Source of the DNA: G963665975 sp963665975
GTDB taxonomy: Bacteria; Bacteroidota; Rhodothermia; Rhodothermales; Bin80
NCBI GenBank assembly: GCA_963665975.1
Contig: OY762508.1
Location: 2,418,001 to 2,482,000 of the forward strand
Length of the DNA: 64,000 bases
Reading direction: 5' to 3'
The translations under genes were made by a program, and so were the position numbers. Shown here in pieces: positions 37,171 through 46,558 of the stretch (position 1 is its first letter; every line of letters begins with the position of its first letter). Under the pieces are notes generated by a model. It was not told where the DNA came from. It searched no databases and saw only the letters and a program-made list of their open reading frames with translations.

Positions 37171-37479
37171 TCGCCATCCGTCAGGTCGGCGAACGGTAGG
37201 TAGAGGAGCTTGTCCCTCGCCGGAGCCCGGTCCCAGCGAATGAATCGTAAGTCGTCGAGGCCCGATCCGTTGGACCGGACCAGCGCTGGCTCCGCCCCGC
37301 CACCACCGCCGCGCGCGGATAGGCCTGATCCGGGTCGTCCGCCGGAGTGGATCGGTAGAGTACTTCGGCAATTGAAGGCTCACCTGTGACCTTGCGAAGA
37401 CAGCGCCGCGACCCGCGACCGCCGGGCCGCATTCGGACGCCCGCCGTCAACTTCCTGTGGCCTCACGAGTACGTCCCCG

Positions 37480-37707
37480 TCACCCGGATGCGGCGACGAA
37501 CTGAAACACTTCTTCGAGCGGCTTGCCGAACACGTGGGCAATTCGGAACGCGACTTCGAGCGACGGCGAGTACTTGCCTCCCTCGATCGCGTTGACCGTC
37601 TGCCGCGTGACACCGACTTGGTCGGCGAGTTGCTGCTGCGTCATCTCGCCGTGGTGGAATCGCAGGGTCCGGATTTGGTTGCGGATGCTCGTCCCCGACT
37701 GAGCCAC
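37480..37707 (-). CDS. Small HTH (XRE-family) transcriptional regulator
   Basis: 75 residues from GTG 37707, with GGGGGAT at good spacing. Nearly the whole protein is one helix-turn-helix: IRTLRFHHGEMTQQQLADQV, GVTRQTVNAIEGGKYSPSLE and AFRIAHVFGKPLEEVFQF. This is the compact YozG-like class often paired with a small membrane protein, as here: the membrane gene ends 2 bp upstream. The operator-like repeats at 38164-38278 are candidate autoregulatory sites. It is probably the only intact regulator left in this scar. Confidence 0.9.
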   Translation of the reverse strand: MAQSGTSIRNQIRTLRFHHGEMTQQQLADQVGVTRQTVNAIEGGKYSPSLEVAFRIAHVFGKPLEEVFQFVAASG

Positions 37708-37709
37708 GT

Positions 37710-38129
37710 TCAGATCCCCCGGCTGTAGTAGACGATCTGCAACACGTTCTTCGCCACCTCGGAACCGAACAGCGAGATGAGGAGCAGGTGCGCCACCCAG
37801 ACGCCGCCGACCGACAGGATCAGCGCGATGATGGCGCCGATGACCCCGACGGCTAGGATCCACGACGATCGGCTCTCTGCGCGCCAGTCGATTAGCCGAT
37901 CGCGCTCGTCGGCCTCGTCCGGTCGGCTGAAGATCGACGCGACGACGTGTCCTGCGACGTTGACGGCCACGATGAGGACAATCGCCAGGGCGAAGACCGG
38001 CACGAAGGGTGGTAGAAGACTGACACCGTTCGACAGCATGAAGCCGGCGACGACTAAGTACCCGCCCAGGCCGACGACGAGACTGATGAGTTGAATCCAG
38101 ACACTCTTCTCCTCGAAGGACGTATTCAT
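37710..38129 (-). CDS. Small integral membrane protein paired with the HTH regulator
   Basis: 139 residues from ATG 38129 (MNTSFEEKSVWIQL). Four hydrophobic segments are visible: LISLVVGLGGYLVVAGFML, FVPVFALAIVLIVAVNVAG, WILAVGVIGAIIALILSVGG and AHLLLISLFGSEVAKNVL. A charged DEADERDRLIDW loop lies between spans two and three. The layout and the neighbouring HTH gene recall DUF2178-like membrane protein/regulator pairs; this is architecture only. A canonical TTGACA-17-TATCTT promoter lies upstream on the same strand. Confidence 0.8.
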   Translation of the reverse strand: MNTSFEEKSVWIQLISLVVGLGGYLVVAGFMLSNGVSLLPPFVPVFALAIVLIVAVNVAGHVVASIFSRPDEADERDRLIDWRAESRSSWILAVGVIGAIIALILSVGGVWVAHLLLISLFGSEVAKNVLQIVYYSRGI

Positions 38130-38163
38130 GGAGTCTCCCAATTCTGATGAAGTGACTGACGTA

Positions 38164-38278
38164 ATTGACATGGTGTCCAAGATAGTTAATAATTTCTGAC
38201 TTGTCAAGAATTATTGACATCATGTCCAAGCTATTTTACAATTCCTGATTTGTTAAGAATCATTGACATCGTGTCGGG
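38164..38278. promoter_or_regulatory. Divergent promoter region with three operator-like repeats at 49-bp spacing
   Basis: ATTGACATnnTGTC occurs at 38164, 38213 and 38262, exactly 49 bp apart. The middle copy contains the perfect dyad GACATCATGTC. On the minus strand TTGACA (38202-38207) and TATCTT (38179-38184) are 17 bp apart and face the membrane/HTH genes; repeat 1 sits just downstream of that -10. On the plus strand TTGACA (38214-38219) and TACAAT (38237-38242) are also 17 bp apart and face a region with no gene. These are sigma70-type boxes, not TAnnTTTG. Confidence 0.7.
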
Positions 38279-38759
38279 CTACGCCGCGACGCCGTGGTCG
38301 GTCGCAGCCGAGTCTCCGTCCGTCCTTCCGTTGCTTGATCGCCCTCGTGCCCACTGGTACGATCCCACCACGGTGTCGACGCTTCCGGCTGTGACCACCA
38401 ACAAGGACGAGCCTCTCTCGGCGGCGATGCCGGGCGCACTCTATGATCGTTTCGTGCGCGCGCTACGGGCTCGCTGCATTCGAACAATAGTACGTCCGTT
38501 AGGCTGAGGCGGTCGGGCACGCGATCGCCGGTCGCAACGTCGTGTTCGTCACGCTGACCGCATCGAGCAAGACATACTTCCACATCGGACTAGACAGACA
38601 TCTCGAAGGACTGGATCGGAAACGATGTGACGCTGATCGGGGACGGATACACCCAGACAGACCGGCAATACGCAGGCGGCGGCGGTGGCGGTGCGGCGAT
38701 TGAAACGGCGACTGAAGATACCCAAAGTCGCAACCCAGAGAGCCGGCTCGACAAGCGGC
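38279..38759. other. Stretch without a recognisable gene, right edge of the accessory scar
   Basis: About 480 bp downstream of the plus-strand promoter. Only short frames without family motifs or plausible starts are present. A divergently transcribed gene may once have been here and been lost. Confidence 0.5.
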
Positions 38760-39239
38760 CTAATTCCGTTCCATGCAGCGGACGTCTTCAAGCTCGCGCT
38801 CAAAACGCACTGGCGTCTCCCTACGTGCTACGCGCACGGCCTGGAATGGCACGGTGTCTCCGATGATTTCGCGGCAGTCAACGCCTGGCACGAAAAGTCT
38901 GTAGCGCGCAACAACCTGGCCGGGTATCTCTTCAATGATCTCGAAGCGCAGATCGTAGCCACCCGTAGGGACGGGAAGAGCGGCCAGAAGGACCATTTCC
39001 GTCTCGAAATCCACCGGCTTGAATGCTTGCAGCGGTTGCAGGGATTCCGTGTACGTATCCCACGTTGCCTGGTCATAGATAACCCGCTCGGTGGTGTCCA
39101 TGCGCGCCTGACTGCCACGCCCCAAGGGCACGAACGAGACGACATGTGAGATGGTGATTTCGGTTTCCTGCTCGGGAGGCAAGCATCCGGCGAGCAGCAG
39201 GCAACACGCACAGGCGCGAACGAACGCAGACATGGGCAT
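38760..39239 (-). CDS. Lipoprotein with PrcB-like domain
   Basis: 159 residues from ATG 39239; a second ATG two codons on is equally possible. A lipoprotein signal with lipobox LLAGC is followed by a single domain containing YDQATWDTYTESL, VDFETEMVLLAALPVPTGGYDLRFE and DTVPFQAVRV. The W...VDF...GGY pattern matches the PrcB C-terminal domain first described in the protease-regulating PrcB lipoprotein of Treponema. Predicted envelope lipoprotein of unknown partner. It diverges from rpoZ. Confidence 0.78.
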   Translation of the reverse strand: MPMSAFVRACACCLLLAGCLPPEQETEITISHVVSFVPLGRGSQARMDTTERVIYDQATWDTYTESLQPLQAFKPVDFETEMVLLAALPVPTGGYDLRFEIIEEIPGQVVARYRLFVPGVDCREIIGDTVPFQAVRVARRETPVRFERELEDVRCMERN

Positions 39240-39353
39240 AGACGTGTAAGAAAGCCCCCTGTACACCCCTACCGATACTCGGGTTTCGTGTGGGAACCTT
39301 GATGGTCGAATATCGTGTACATGTCTTGCCTTTGACACTAACTGTTATGGACC

Positions 39354-39662
39354 ATGGCCATCAAGACCGTTGATGTAGACGCGCTAGTGGCGCAGACCGG
39401 CAATCTTTTCGAGACCGTCGCCATTCTTTCCAAGCGGAGCCGTCAGATTGCGGCCAAGATGAAAGCGGATCTTGACAATCGGCTTTCCTACTTCGAAGGT
39501 TTCGAGCCGGAGTTGGAGGATCCCCGGTTCCAGGAAGAGCAGCGGCGCATTTCGGTCGAGCACGAACTGATGCCGGAGCCGACAGAAATGGCGATAAACG
39601 AAATGTTTGATTCGGAGATTTATTTCCGTGACCCGCTGACCGAGGCGGACGAACAACTCTAA
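39354..39662 (+). CDS. rpoZ: RNA polymerase omega subunit (RpoZ/Rpb6-like)
   Basis: 102 residues. The N-terminus has TGNLFETVAILSKRSRQIAA, matching the Bacteroidota omega-subunit motif (TGNLYEA...KRA.QI), and the rest is acidic (YFEGFEPELEDPRFQEEQRR). Omega supports assembly of the RNA polymerase core. The assignment rests on the N-terminal motif and size. uvrA follows 84 bp downstream. Confidence 0.8.
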   Translation: MAIKTVDVDALVAQTGNLFETVAILSKRSRQIAAKMKADLDNRLSYFEGFEPELEDPRFQEEQRRISVEHELMPEPTEMAINEMFDSEIYFRDPLTEADEQL

Positions 39663-39745
39663 AAATCCGGGGCGTGTCCAGAAACGATTGTTCCGTTATA
39701 TGGTAGGATAGAATACCGACGATGCTTTGATTGTTTTGATGGCAG

Positions 39746-42589
39746 ATGATCGTCATTCGTGGCGCGCGTGAGCACAATCTCAAGAATATTGACCTGGATA
39801 TCCCGCGCGAACGGCTTGTTGTAATTACGGGTCTGTCGGGTTCGGGAAAGAGTAGTCTGGCGTTTGACACCATCTATGCAGAAGGGCAGCGGCGCTACAT
39901 GGAAAGCCTGAGCGCGTATGCCCGGCAGTTTCTGGGCATGATGGAGCGCCCGGATGTGGACCATATCGACGGGCTCTCTCCGGTGATCTCCATTGAGCAG
40001 AAGTCTGTCTCGCGCAATCCGCGTTCTACGGTCGGCACCATCACCGAGGTGTACGATTTTCTGCGTCTGTTGTACGCGCGCGCTGGCGTCGCACACTCGC
40101 ACAGCACGGGACAGCCGCTAATCCGGCAGTCGAGCGATGCAATCATCGACAGCATTCTGGCGTTTCCTGCTGGCGCACGCCTGTTACTCCTGGCGCCGGT
40201 CGTGCGCGCACGCAAGGGGCATTACCGAGAGCTGTTCGACAAGATTGCCGCGCAAGGCTTTTCCCGCGTGCGCATAGACGGCGAACTCAGGGACATCGAG
40301 TCCGGCATGCGCGTAGACCGGTACCAAACCCACGACATAGAAGTAGTCGTCGACAGGCTCAAGATTACGTCGGAGATCCGGCCTCGGGTTAGGCAGAGCG
40401 TAGAGATCGCGCTCGGAATCGGATCCGGCTCGCTGATCGTCGCCATGGCGGAGAAGGGCGGCGAGGATCAATTCTTCAGTCGCCACCTGTACGATCCGGC
40501 AACGGGGGTGTCCTATGAAGAGGCCTCCCCGAATACGTTCTCGTTCAATTCTCCGTACGGCGCTTGCGGGGAATGCGGCGGGCTGGGCACAAAGCACCAA
40601 TTCGTTGAGGAACTGGTCATGCCTGACTCCGAACTATCGATAAACAAGGGCGGCATTGTTCCGCTGGGCGCTTCCCGTGACACGTGGGTCTTTGATCAGA
40701 TTCGTGCTGTCAGCAAGAGCAAAGGGTTCAGCATGGATACGCCGCTAGGCGCATTTTCCGCGGAGATGCGAAAGATACTCCTGCTCGGTGCGGGAGACGA
40801 GCAGTTCGCAATCCAGTACAGGTACAAGAATCGCACGGTTAACTACAAACACCGCTTCAACGGCGTACTGCAATATCTCGAGACAACCTACAGGAATACG
40901 GCCTCTGCAAAGCGGCGGGAGTGGGCGGAAGCCTTCATGCGATACACGAATTGCGCCGAGTGTTCGGGCGGCCGCCTGAAGGCGGAGGGGCTATCCTACC
41001 GATTCCATGGCTGCACTATTGCGGAGCTTGTCCGCATGGATCTGGATTCGCTGCTCTACTTCTTCCGCACGCTGGAGTTGGACGATCGGGTCTGGCGCAT
41101 CGCGCACCCTATCATCAAGGAAATCATCGAACGGCTGACGTTCATGACCGACGTCGGTGTTGGGTATCTCAATCTCGATCGTCAGGCGCGGACGCTGTCC
41201 GGTGGCGAAAGCCAGCGCATCAGGTTGGCGACCCAGATTGGCACCCAGCTCACGGGTGTCCTGTACGTTCTGGACGAGCCATCAATAGGGTTGCATCCGC
41301 GCGACAATCAGCGTCTCATCGCGTCGCTCTTTCATCTGCGGGACATCGGCAATTCCATTCTGGTAGTCGAGCATGACCGGACGATGATTGAGGCGGCCGA
41401 CTTCGTAGTCGACCTCGGCCCCGGTGCGGGAGAGACGGGGGGATACGTCGTGGCTGCGGCCGCGCCCCAGGATCTCGTGCGCGGCGCAAACGGCTTGGAA
41501 AGCCTCACTGCGGCCTATTTGACAGGCGCACGGTGCATACCAGCCGCCGAGCATCGACGCGAGCCCAACGGCAAGGCGCTCGTGCTCGAGGGAGCGCGCG
41601 GACACAATCTGAAGGGCGATACCCTGACGCTCCCTCTTGGACTCTTTGTCTGCGTGACCGGCGTGAGCGGATCGGGCAAGAGCTCGCTTATCAATCAGAC
41701 GCTGTACCCGATACTGGCACAGCGTTTCCATAACGCCCTCGCGCCGGCGTTGCCGTATACGGGCATGCAGGGGCTGGAGCACGTTGACAAGGTCATCGAC
41801 ATAGACCAGAGTCCGATCGGACGGACACCCCGGTCCAACCCGGCGACGTACACGGGGCTATTTACCCACATTCGGGATTTGTTCGCGCTACTTCCGGAAG
41901 CAAAGATTCGGGGATACAAGAAGGGACGGTTTTCTTTCAACGTGAAGGGAGGACGGTGCGAGGCGTGTACCGGTGGCGGCCTCGTGAAACTCGAAATGAA
42001 TTTCCTGCCTGATGTCTACGTGCAGTGCGAAACATGTAACGGTCTGCGTTACAACGCGGAAACGCTCGAGGTCCTGTACAAGGGCAAGAGCATCGCCGAC
42101 GTTCTGGACATGCGCGTTGAAGAGGCGCTGGACTTTTTTGAAAGCGTCCCGAAGATCCACCGCAAGCTCAAGACGCTCCATGCGGTCGGGTTGGGCTACA
42201 TCCGGCTGGGACAGCAGTCTACGACGATTTCGGGGGGCGAGGCGCAGCGCGTAAAGCTGTCCAAGGAGCTTTCCCGCCCGGGAACCGGGGATACGCTGTA
42301 TATCCTCGACGAGCCGACGACCGGGCTGCACTTTGAAGACATCCGACATTTACTGGAGATGCTGCAGGCGCTCGTCGACAAAGGAAATACCGTGCTGGTC
42401 ATTGAGCACAACATGGATGTGGTGCGCGTCGCCGACTACATTATAGACCTGGGGCCGGAAGGAGGGGCAGCAGGCGGCTATATTCTATTCGCAGGCAGCC
42501 CGGAAGCACTGGCCGAACAGGACACGTATACGGGGCACATTCTGCGCAAAGAGCTGCGCACATCGGCTCGTGCCATGGAGGCCGGATAG
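39746..42589 (+). CDS. uvrA: Excinuclease ABC subunit A
   Basis: 947 residues, the normal length. This is the damage-sensing ATPase of nucleotide excision repair. The first ATPase half opens with GLSGSGKSSLAFDTIYAEGQRRYMESL; the second has GVSGSGKSSLINQTL. Zinc-finger cysteines are at CGECGG and in CEACTGGG/CETCNG. Two ABC signature motifs are seen (LSGGESQRIRLA, ISGGEAQRVKLS), each followed by Walker B DEPSIGLHPRD and DEPTTGLHFED. An overlapping ATG GCA GAT upstream is out of frame, so ATG 39746 is the start. Confidence 0.98.
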   Translation: MIVIRGAREHNLKNIDLDIPRERLVVITGLSGSGKSSLAFDTIYAEGQRRYMESLSAYARQFLGMMERPDVDHIDGLSPVISIEQKSVSRNPRSTVGTITEVYDFLRLLYARAGVAHSHSTGQPLIRQSSDAIIDSILAFPAGARLLLLAPVVRARKGHYRELFDKIAAQGFSRVRIDGELRDIESGMRVDRYQTHDIEVVVDRLKITSEIRPRVRQSVEIALGIGSGSLIVAMAEKGGEDQFFSRHLYDPATGVSYEEASPNTFSFNSPYGACGECGGLGTKHQFVEELVMPDSELSINKGGIVPLGASRDTWVFDQIRAVSKSKGFSMDTPLGAFSAEMRKILLLGAGDEQFAIQYRYKNRTVNYKHRFNGVLQYLETTYRNTASAKRREWAEAFMRYTNCAECSGGRLKAEGLSYRFHGCTIAELVRMDLDSLLYFFRTLELDDRVWRIAHPIIKEIIERLTFMTDVGVGYLNLDRQARTLSGGESQRIRLATQIGTQLTGVLYVLDEPSIGLHPRDNQRLIASLFHLRDIGNSILVVEHDRTMIEAADFVVDLGPGAGETGGYVVAAAAPQDLVRGANGLESLTAAYLTGARCIPAAEHRREPNGKALVLEGARGHNLKGDTLTLPLGLFVCVTGVSGSGKSSLINQTLYPILAQRFHNALAPALPYTGMQGLEHVDKVIDIDQSPIGRTPRSNPATYTGLFTHIRDLFALLPEAKIRGYKKGRFSFNVKGGRCEACTGGGLVKLEMNFLPDVYVQCETCNGLRYNAETLEVLYKGKSIADVLDMRVEEALDFFESVPKIHRKLKTLHAVGLGYIRLGQQSTTISGGEAQRVKLSKELSRPGTGDTLYILDEPTTGLHFEDIRHLLEMLQALVDKGNTVLVIEHNMDVVRVADYIIDLGPEGGAAGGYILFAGSPEALAEQDTYTGHILRKELRTSARAMEAG

Positions 42590-42661
42590 GGAGATGCAGG
42601 CAGGGCACAGGTGCGCTGTTTAATTATATTCCAGTATCCCCGTCCCTGACTGCCTGGTCCA

Positions 42662-45124
42662 ATGTTGCGTTTTCCCCTTTTGACCGCACTTGCCGCCCTG
42701 ATGTTTTGCATGGCCACACCGACGCTTGCGCAGGACACCTACCAGCGACCACCTGAAAGCCTTGCCCGCCTCGTCGATGCGCCTCCGTCACCTGCGGTGC
42801 GCCTAAGCCCGGATCGGCGACGAATGCTGGTGATGCATCCACCAAGCCTGGCCTCCATAGCGGAGCTTGCTGCGCCGGAGCTGCGTCTGGCGGGAATGCG
42901 CATCAACCCGCAGAACAACGGTCCCAGCCGTTCCCGTGCATATTTGAGGCTGGGAATCAAGTCCATGGATAGGAACCCGGAGCATCCGATCACCGGCCTG
43001 CCGGAGGGTGCGCGGATCCGTAACGCGACATGGTCTCCGGACGGTGCGCACATCGCGTTCACGGTGGACCAGGCGGATCGCATTGAGCTCTATGTGGCGG
43101 ATGCAGAGACGGCCATTGCCAGAAGATTGCTGGAGCACCCACTCAACAACGTTGGAGCGGCCTACGCATGGGTGTCGGATTCTCGGTCGCTGATTGTGCG
43201 CGTCCTTCCCGCCGACCGTGGCGACATGCCGGAGCGGCCGCCTGCGCCCGATGGTCCCATCGTTCAGGAGAACCTGGGCGTCAAGGCGCCCGCGCGAACC
43301 TACCAGGATCTCTTGCAGAATACCTATGATGAGGTGTTGTTCGTCTACTTTCTGACCGCGCAGCTCATGCGGGTGACGCTGGACGGCGAAGCCGTTTCGC
43401 TGGGTGAGGCTGGAATGATCCGGAGCGCCGAGCCATCGCCGGACGGCAGGTTCCTCCTGGTGGACCGCGTGCACAGGCCGTTTTCGTATCTGGTCCCGGC
43501 GTACCGGTTTCCGCATCAGATCGCGATCTACGACATAGAGGGCAATGTAGTCCGTGAAATTGCCGATCTACCGCTTGCGGAGAGCGTCCCAACGGCATTC
43601 GGCTCCGTGCCGGAGGGCGTGCGTGCGGCGCACTGGCGCGCTGACGCCGCTGCTACGGTCGTCTGGGTAGAAGCACTCGATGCCGGCGATGCCAGCCGCG
43701 AGGCTGCATGGCGCGACCAAGTCTACACGCTCGACGCCCCGTTTGATGGAGATCCTACTACGCTTGTCACGCTACCATTGCGCTATGCGGGCATCCTGTG
43801 GGGCGATGATGACGTAGCTCTCGTCCGCGAGTCCTGGTGGGCGACGCGCAAGAGCCGACTGTATAGCATCAATCCGGCGAAGGCCGACGCAGAACCCGCC
43901 ATTATCTTCGACCGCTCTACGGAAGATCGCTATGGTGATCCGGGCTATCCGCTCTTGCGCCGCACGGCGCAGGGTACGTCCGTCCTCCACATGCATGCGG
44001 ATGCCCGCGCCATTTATCTGGTCGGAACAGGGGCATCCCCGGAAGGCAACAGGCCGTTTCTTCGCAGACTGGATCTGGAGTCCGGGAACCAGGAAGAACT
44101 ATTCCGGTCCGAGGCGCCGCACTATGAGCGGCCCGTGACACTGGTTGGACCGGATGGTACGCTTCTGCTGACCGAACGCGAAACCACAACCGAGCCGCCC
44201 AACTACTTCCTGCGAGGGCTCACCGACGGCTCTCTAGGTGCGATAACGGCATTTCCGCACCCGTATCCTGCACTGATGGACATTCGCAAAGAGTCCATTC
44301 AGTATGAGCGCGAAGACGGGGTGCCGCTCAGCGCCACGCTGTATTTGCCAGCCGATTATGACATGGAGCGTGACGGCGCACTGCCTGCACTCCTGTGGGC
44401 ATATCCGCGGGAGTTCAAGAGCGCAGACGCTGCCGGTCAGCGGAGTGATTCACCGTATCGTTTCAAGCGTGTCAGCTATTGGGGCGCCGTGCCGTATGTT
44501 ACCCAGGGGTATGCCATTCTGGATAACGTCTCCATGCCGGTGGTGGGAGAGGGCGATCAGGAGCCTAATGACACCTTTCGGGAGCAATTGGTGGCAAATG
44601 CCGAAGCTGCGATTGCGGAGGGCGTACGGCGTGGCGTGATCGACGCAAGCCGTGTAGCGATCGGCGGGCACTCCTACGGAGCGTTCATGACGGCGAACCT
44701 GCTTGCGCACTCGGATCTCTTCCGTGCAGGCATTGCGCGCAGCGGCGCGTACAATCGAACGCTTACACCGTTCGGCTTCCAGGCGGAGGAACGCCTGTTC
44801 TGGGAAGACCCGGAGATTTACTACACCATGTCCCCGTTCATGCATGCCGACAAGATCAACGAGCCGATCCTGCTCATCCACGGAGAGGCGGACAACAATT
44901 CCGGCACGTATCCCTTGCAGAGTCGCCGTTTCTATGCCGCATTAAAGGGGCTTGGCAAGACAGCCCGCTTGGTGATGTTGCCGCACGAAAGCCATGGTTA
45001 TCGCGCGCGGGAATCCATCTTGCACATGCTGTGGGAAACGCATCGCTGGCTGGAGACCTATATCAGGGATGCGGCGCCGCAAGAAGCAGTCCAGGGGTCT
45101 GATCGTGAGCCCGGCGCGCGCTAG
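42662..45124 (+). CDS. Secreted prolyl-oligopeptidase-family (S9) peptidase, glutamyl-endopeptidase-like
   Basis: 820 residues with a signal peptide (MLRFPLLTALAALMFCMATPTLAQ). The N-terminal two thirds form a beta-propeller with SPDG repeats (WSPDGAHIAF, PSPDGRFLLV). The C-terminal alpha/beta hydrolase carries the triad Ser671 in GGHSYGAFMT, Asp744 in HGEADNNSGT and His778 in ESHGYRAR. WAYPREFKSAD and NDTFREQLV resemble the S9D glutamyl endopeptidase branch. Predicted periplasmic or secreted. No sorting tail is present. Confidence 0.9.
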   Translation: MLRFPLLTALAALMFCMATPTLAQDTYQRPPESLARLVDAPPSPAVRLSPDRRRMLVMHPPSLASIAELAAPELRLAGMRINPQNNGPSRSRAYLRLGIKSMDRNPEHPITGLPEGARIRNATWSPDGAHIAFTVDQADRIELYVADAETAIARRLLEHPLNNVGAAYAWVSDSRSLIVRVLPADRGDMPERPPAPDGPIVQENLGVKAPARTYQDLLQNTYDEVLFVYFLTAQLMRVTLDGEAVSLGEAGMIRSAEPSPDGRFLLVDRVHRPFSYLVPAYRFPHQIAIYDIEGNVVREIADLPLAESVPTAFGSVPEGVRAAHWRADAAATVVWVEALDAGDASREAAWRDQVYTLDAPFDGDPTTLVTLPLRYAGILWGDDDVALVRESWWATRKSRLYSINPAKADAEPAIIFDRSTEDRYGDPGYPLLRRTAQGTSVLHMHADARAIYLVGTGASPEGNRPFLRRLDLESGNQEELFRSEAPHYERPVTLVGPDGTLLLTERETTTEPPNYFLRGLTDGSLGAITAFPHPYPALMDIRKESIQYEREDGVPLSATLYLPADYDMERDGALPALLWAYPREFKSADAAGQRSDSPYRFKRVSYWGAVPYVTQGYAILDNVSMPVVGEGDQEPNDTFREQLVANAEAAIAEGVRRGVIDASRVAIGGHSYGAFMTANLLAHSDLFRAGIARSGAYNRTLTPFGFQAEERLFWEDPEIYYTMSPFMHADKINEPILLIHGEADNNSGTYPLQSRRFYAALKGLGKTARLVMLPHESHGYRARESILHMLWETHRWLETYIRDAAPQEAVQGSDREPGAR

Positions 45125-45154
45125 ACAGGTCCGCCCCCTTGCACATGCGCTACA

Positions 45155-46459
45155 TTAGCCTTCGTTCGCCTCCTGTTCGGGCAGACCGTCGCGGATGACC
45201 ACTTCCATGGCTTCCACGAAGCGGTCGAGTTCTTCGAGTGTAGTGAAGAGGTTTGGAGTCACGCGGAGCCCCTGGAATTCCTCGTGTATGATCGGGGTGA
45301 CGATAATGCGGTGCTTGGCCCACAGATGCTGCCCTAGTGCCGTGGTGTCCACCCCGATGATTTCCACGTTGCCGATACAGCACGAAAAATCAGGGTTCAG
45401 GCTGGTGTGCAGCCGTACGCGGTCATGCGTGAGCAATCTGTTGGCCCAGTAGTCTCTCAGGTAGCGGAGTCGCTCCTCTTTGCGTTTTGCACCAACGCCC
45501 TGGTGAAAGGTTAACGCGTCCGCGATGGCGATGTAGTTGGCGGCAGGGTGCGTGCCGATTTCCTCGAACTTGCGGATGTCGTCATCCATGGGTTCGGGTG
45601 CCGCCATGAGTGGCCAAAGATCAGCAATTTTGTCCTTGCGCACGTACAGCATACCCGTGCCGTGCGGTGCGAGGAGCCACTTGTGAAGGCTGGTGGCAAA
45701 GTAGTCACAGTCCAGGTCCGCATGCGTGAAGTCAAAATGCCCGAACGTGTGGGCGCCGTCGACGATTACGGGAATGCCTCGCTTGCGCGCCATGCGCACG
45801 ACACCCTTCACCGGCAGGATCTGCCCCGTGATGTTGATCATGTGGCACATCAGGATTAGCCGGGTCCGGGGGGTGATATTTGCTTCGAACAGGCGCACGA
45901 TGCCTTCCGGGTCCTCATCCGGGACGGGAATCGGGAATTGTTTCAGCACGATGCCATCTCGCCGTTCACGTTGCTTGAACGTCGTGATCATGCGTCCGTA
46001 GTCCTGCGTCGTGGTCAGGACTTCGTCGCCTGGCTGCAGGTCCATGCCGAGTTGGCAGATCTGTAATCCCTCCGAGGCGTTGCGCGTGAGCGCAATTTCC
46101 TCCGCGTCGCAGCCGAACGCGCGCGCAATGCGCTGGCGCACGCCCTCGCGTTGCGGCTCCAGGATCCGCCACATGGTGTAGACAGGCGCCTCGTTGGAAT
46201 AGTCCAGATGCCCCTTCATTGCTTCCTGAACAATGGTCGGGGAGGGGCTGACGCCCCCGCTGTTGAGATTGATCAAGCTTCGGTCCACCGAGAACGCCTG
46301 CTGGACCTCCAGCCAGAATGTCTCGTCCCGGGCAATTTCGGCTGGAGTGCCCGGCGTGTGCGCGATGCGCTCAAGGATGCGCGGCACCGCGCGCATGTTC
46401 AGTGCGGAGGCTAGCATGGGAAAGCCTACCGTTTGGACAAATCGTCGCCTGCTGACCAT
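45155..46459 (-). CDS. Class V aminotransferase-fold PLP enzyme with twin-arginine signal
   Basis: 434 residues from ATG 46459, preceded by AAGAGGGG. The N-terminus SRRRFVQTVGFPMLASAL looks like a Tat signal, suggesting export of a folded, cofactor-loaded enzyme. PLP-binding Lys260 lies in ATSLHKWLLAPHGTG, and the Asp of VDGAHTFGHFD contacts the cofactor. The family includes isopenicillin-N epimerases, cysteine desulfurases and ergothioneine EgtE-like lyases; the substrate cannot be read here. It diverges from the GH113-like gene. Confidence 0.88.
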   Translation of the reverse strand: MVSRRRFVQTVGFPMLASALNMRAVPRILERIAHTPGTPAEIARDETFWLEVQQAFSVDRSLINLNSGGVSPSPTIVQEAMKGHLDYSNEAPVYTMWRILEPQREGVRQRIARAFGCDAEEIALTRNASEGLQICQLGMDLQPGDEVLTTTQDYGRMITTFKQRERRDGIVLKQFPIPVPDEDPEGIVRLFEANITPRTRLILMCHMINITGQILPVKGVVRMARKRGIPVIVDGAHTFGHFDFTHADLDCDYFATSLHKWLLAPHGTGMLYVRKDKIADLWPLMAAPEPMDDDIRKFEEIGTHPAANYIAIADALTFHQGVGAKRKEERLRYLRDYWANRLLTHDRVRLHTSLNPDFSCCIGNVEIIGVDTTALGQHLWAKHRIIVTPIIHEEFQGLRVTPNLFTTLEELDRFVEAMEVVIRDGLPEQEANEG

Positions 46460-46558
46460 GGGACCCCTCTTGTTGCGAATTAGAACCCAAAGCAATACTA
46501 TAATGTAATCGAATTTAGATGGAAGGCAAGACCTGTCAGGGCACTATTTGGCGCGGCC

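Noticed and set aside
37155..37260. Coherent minus-strand peptide (GSGLDDLRFIRWDRAPARDK and following) after the integrase
   Set aside because: Readable for about 35 codons without start, stop context or recognisable family; possibly another gene scrap in the scar, but not supportable as a feature.
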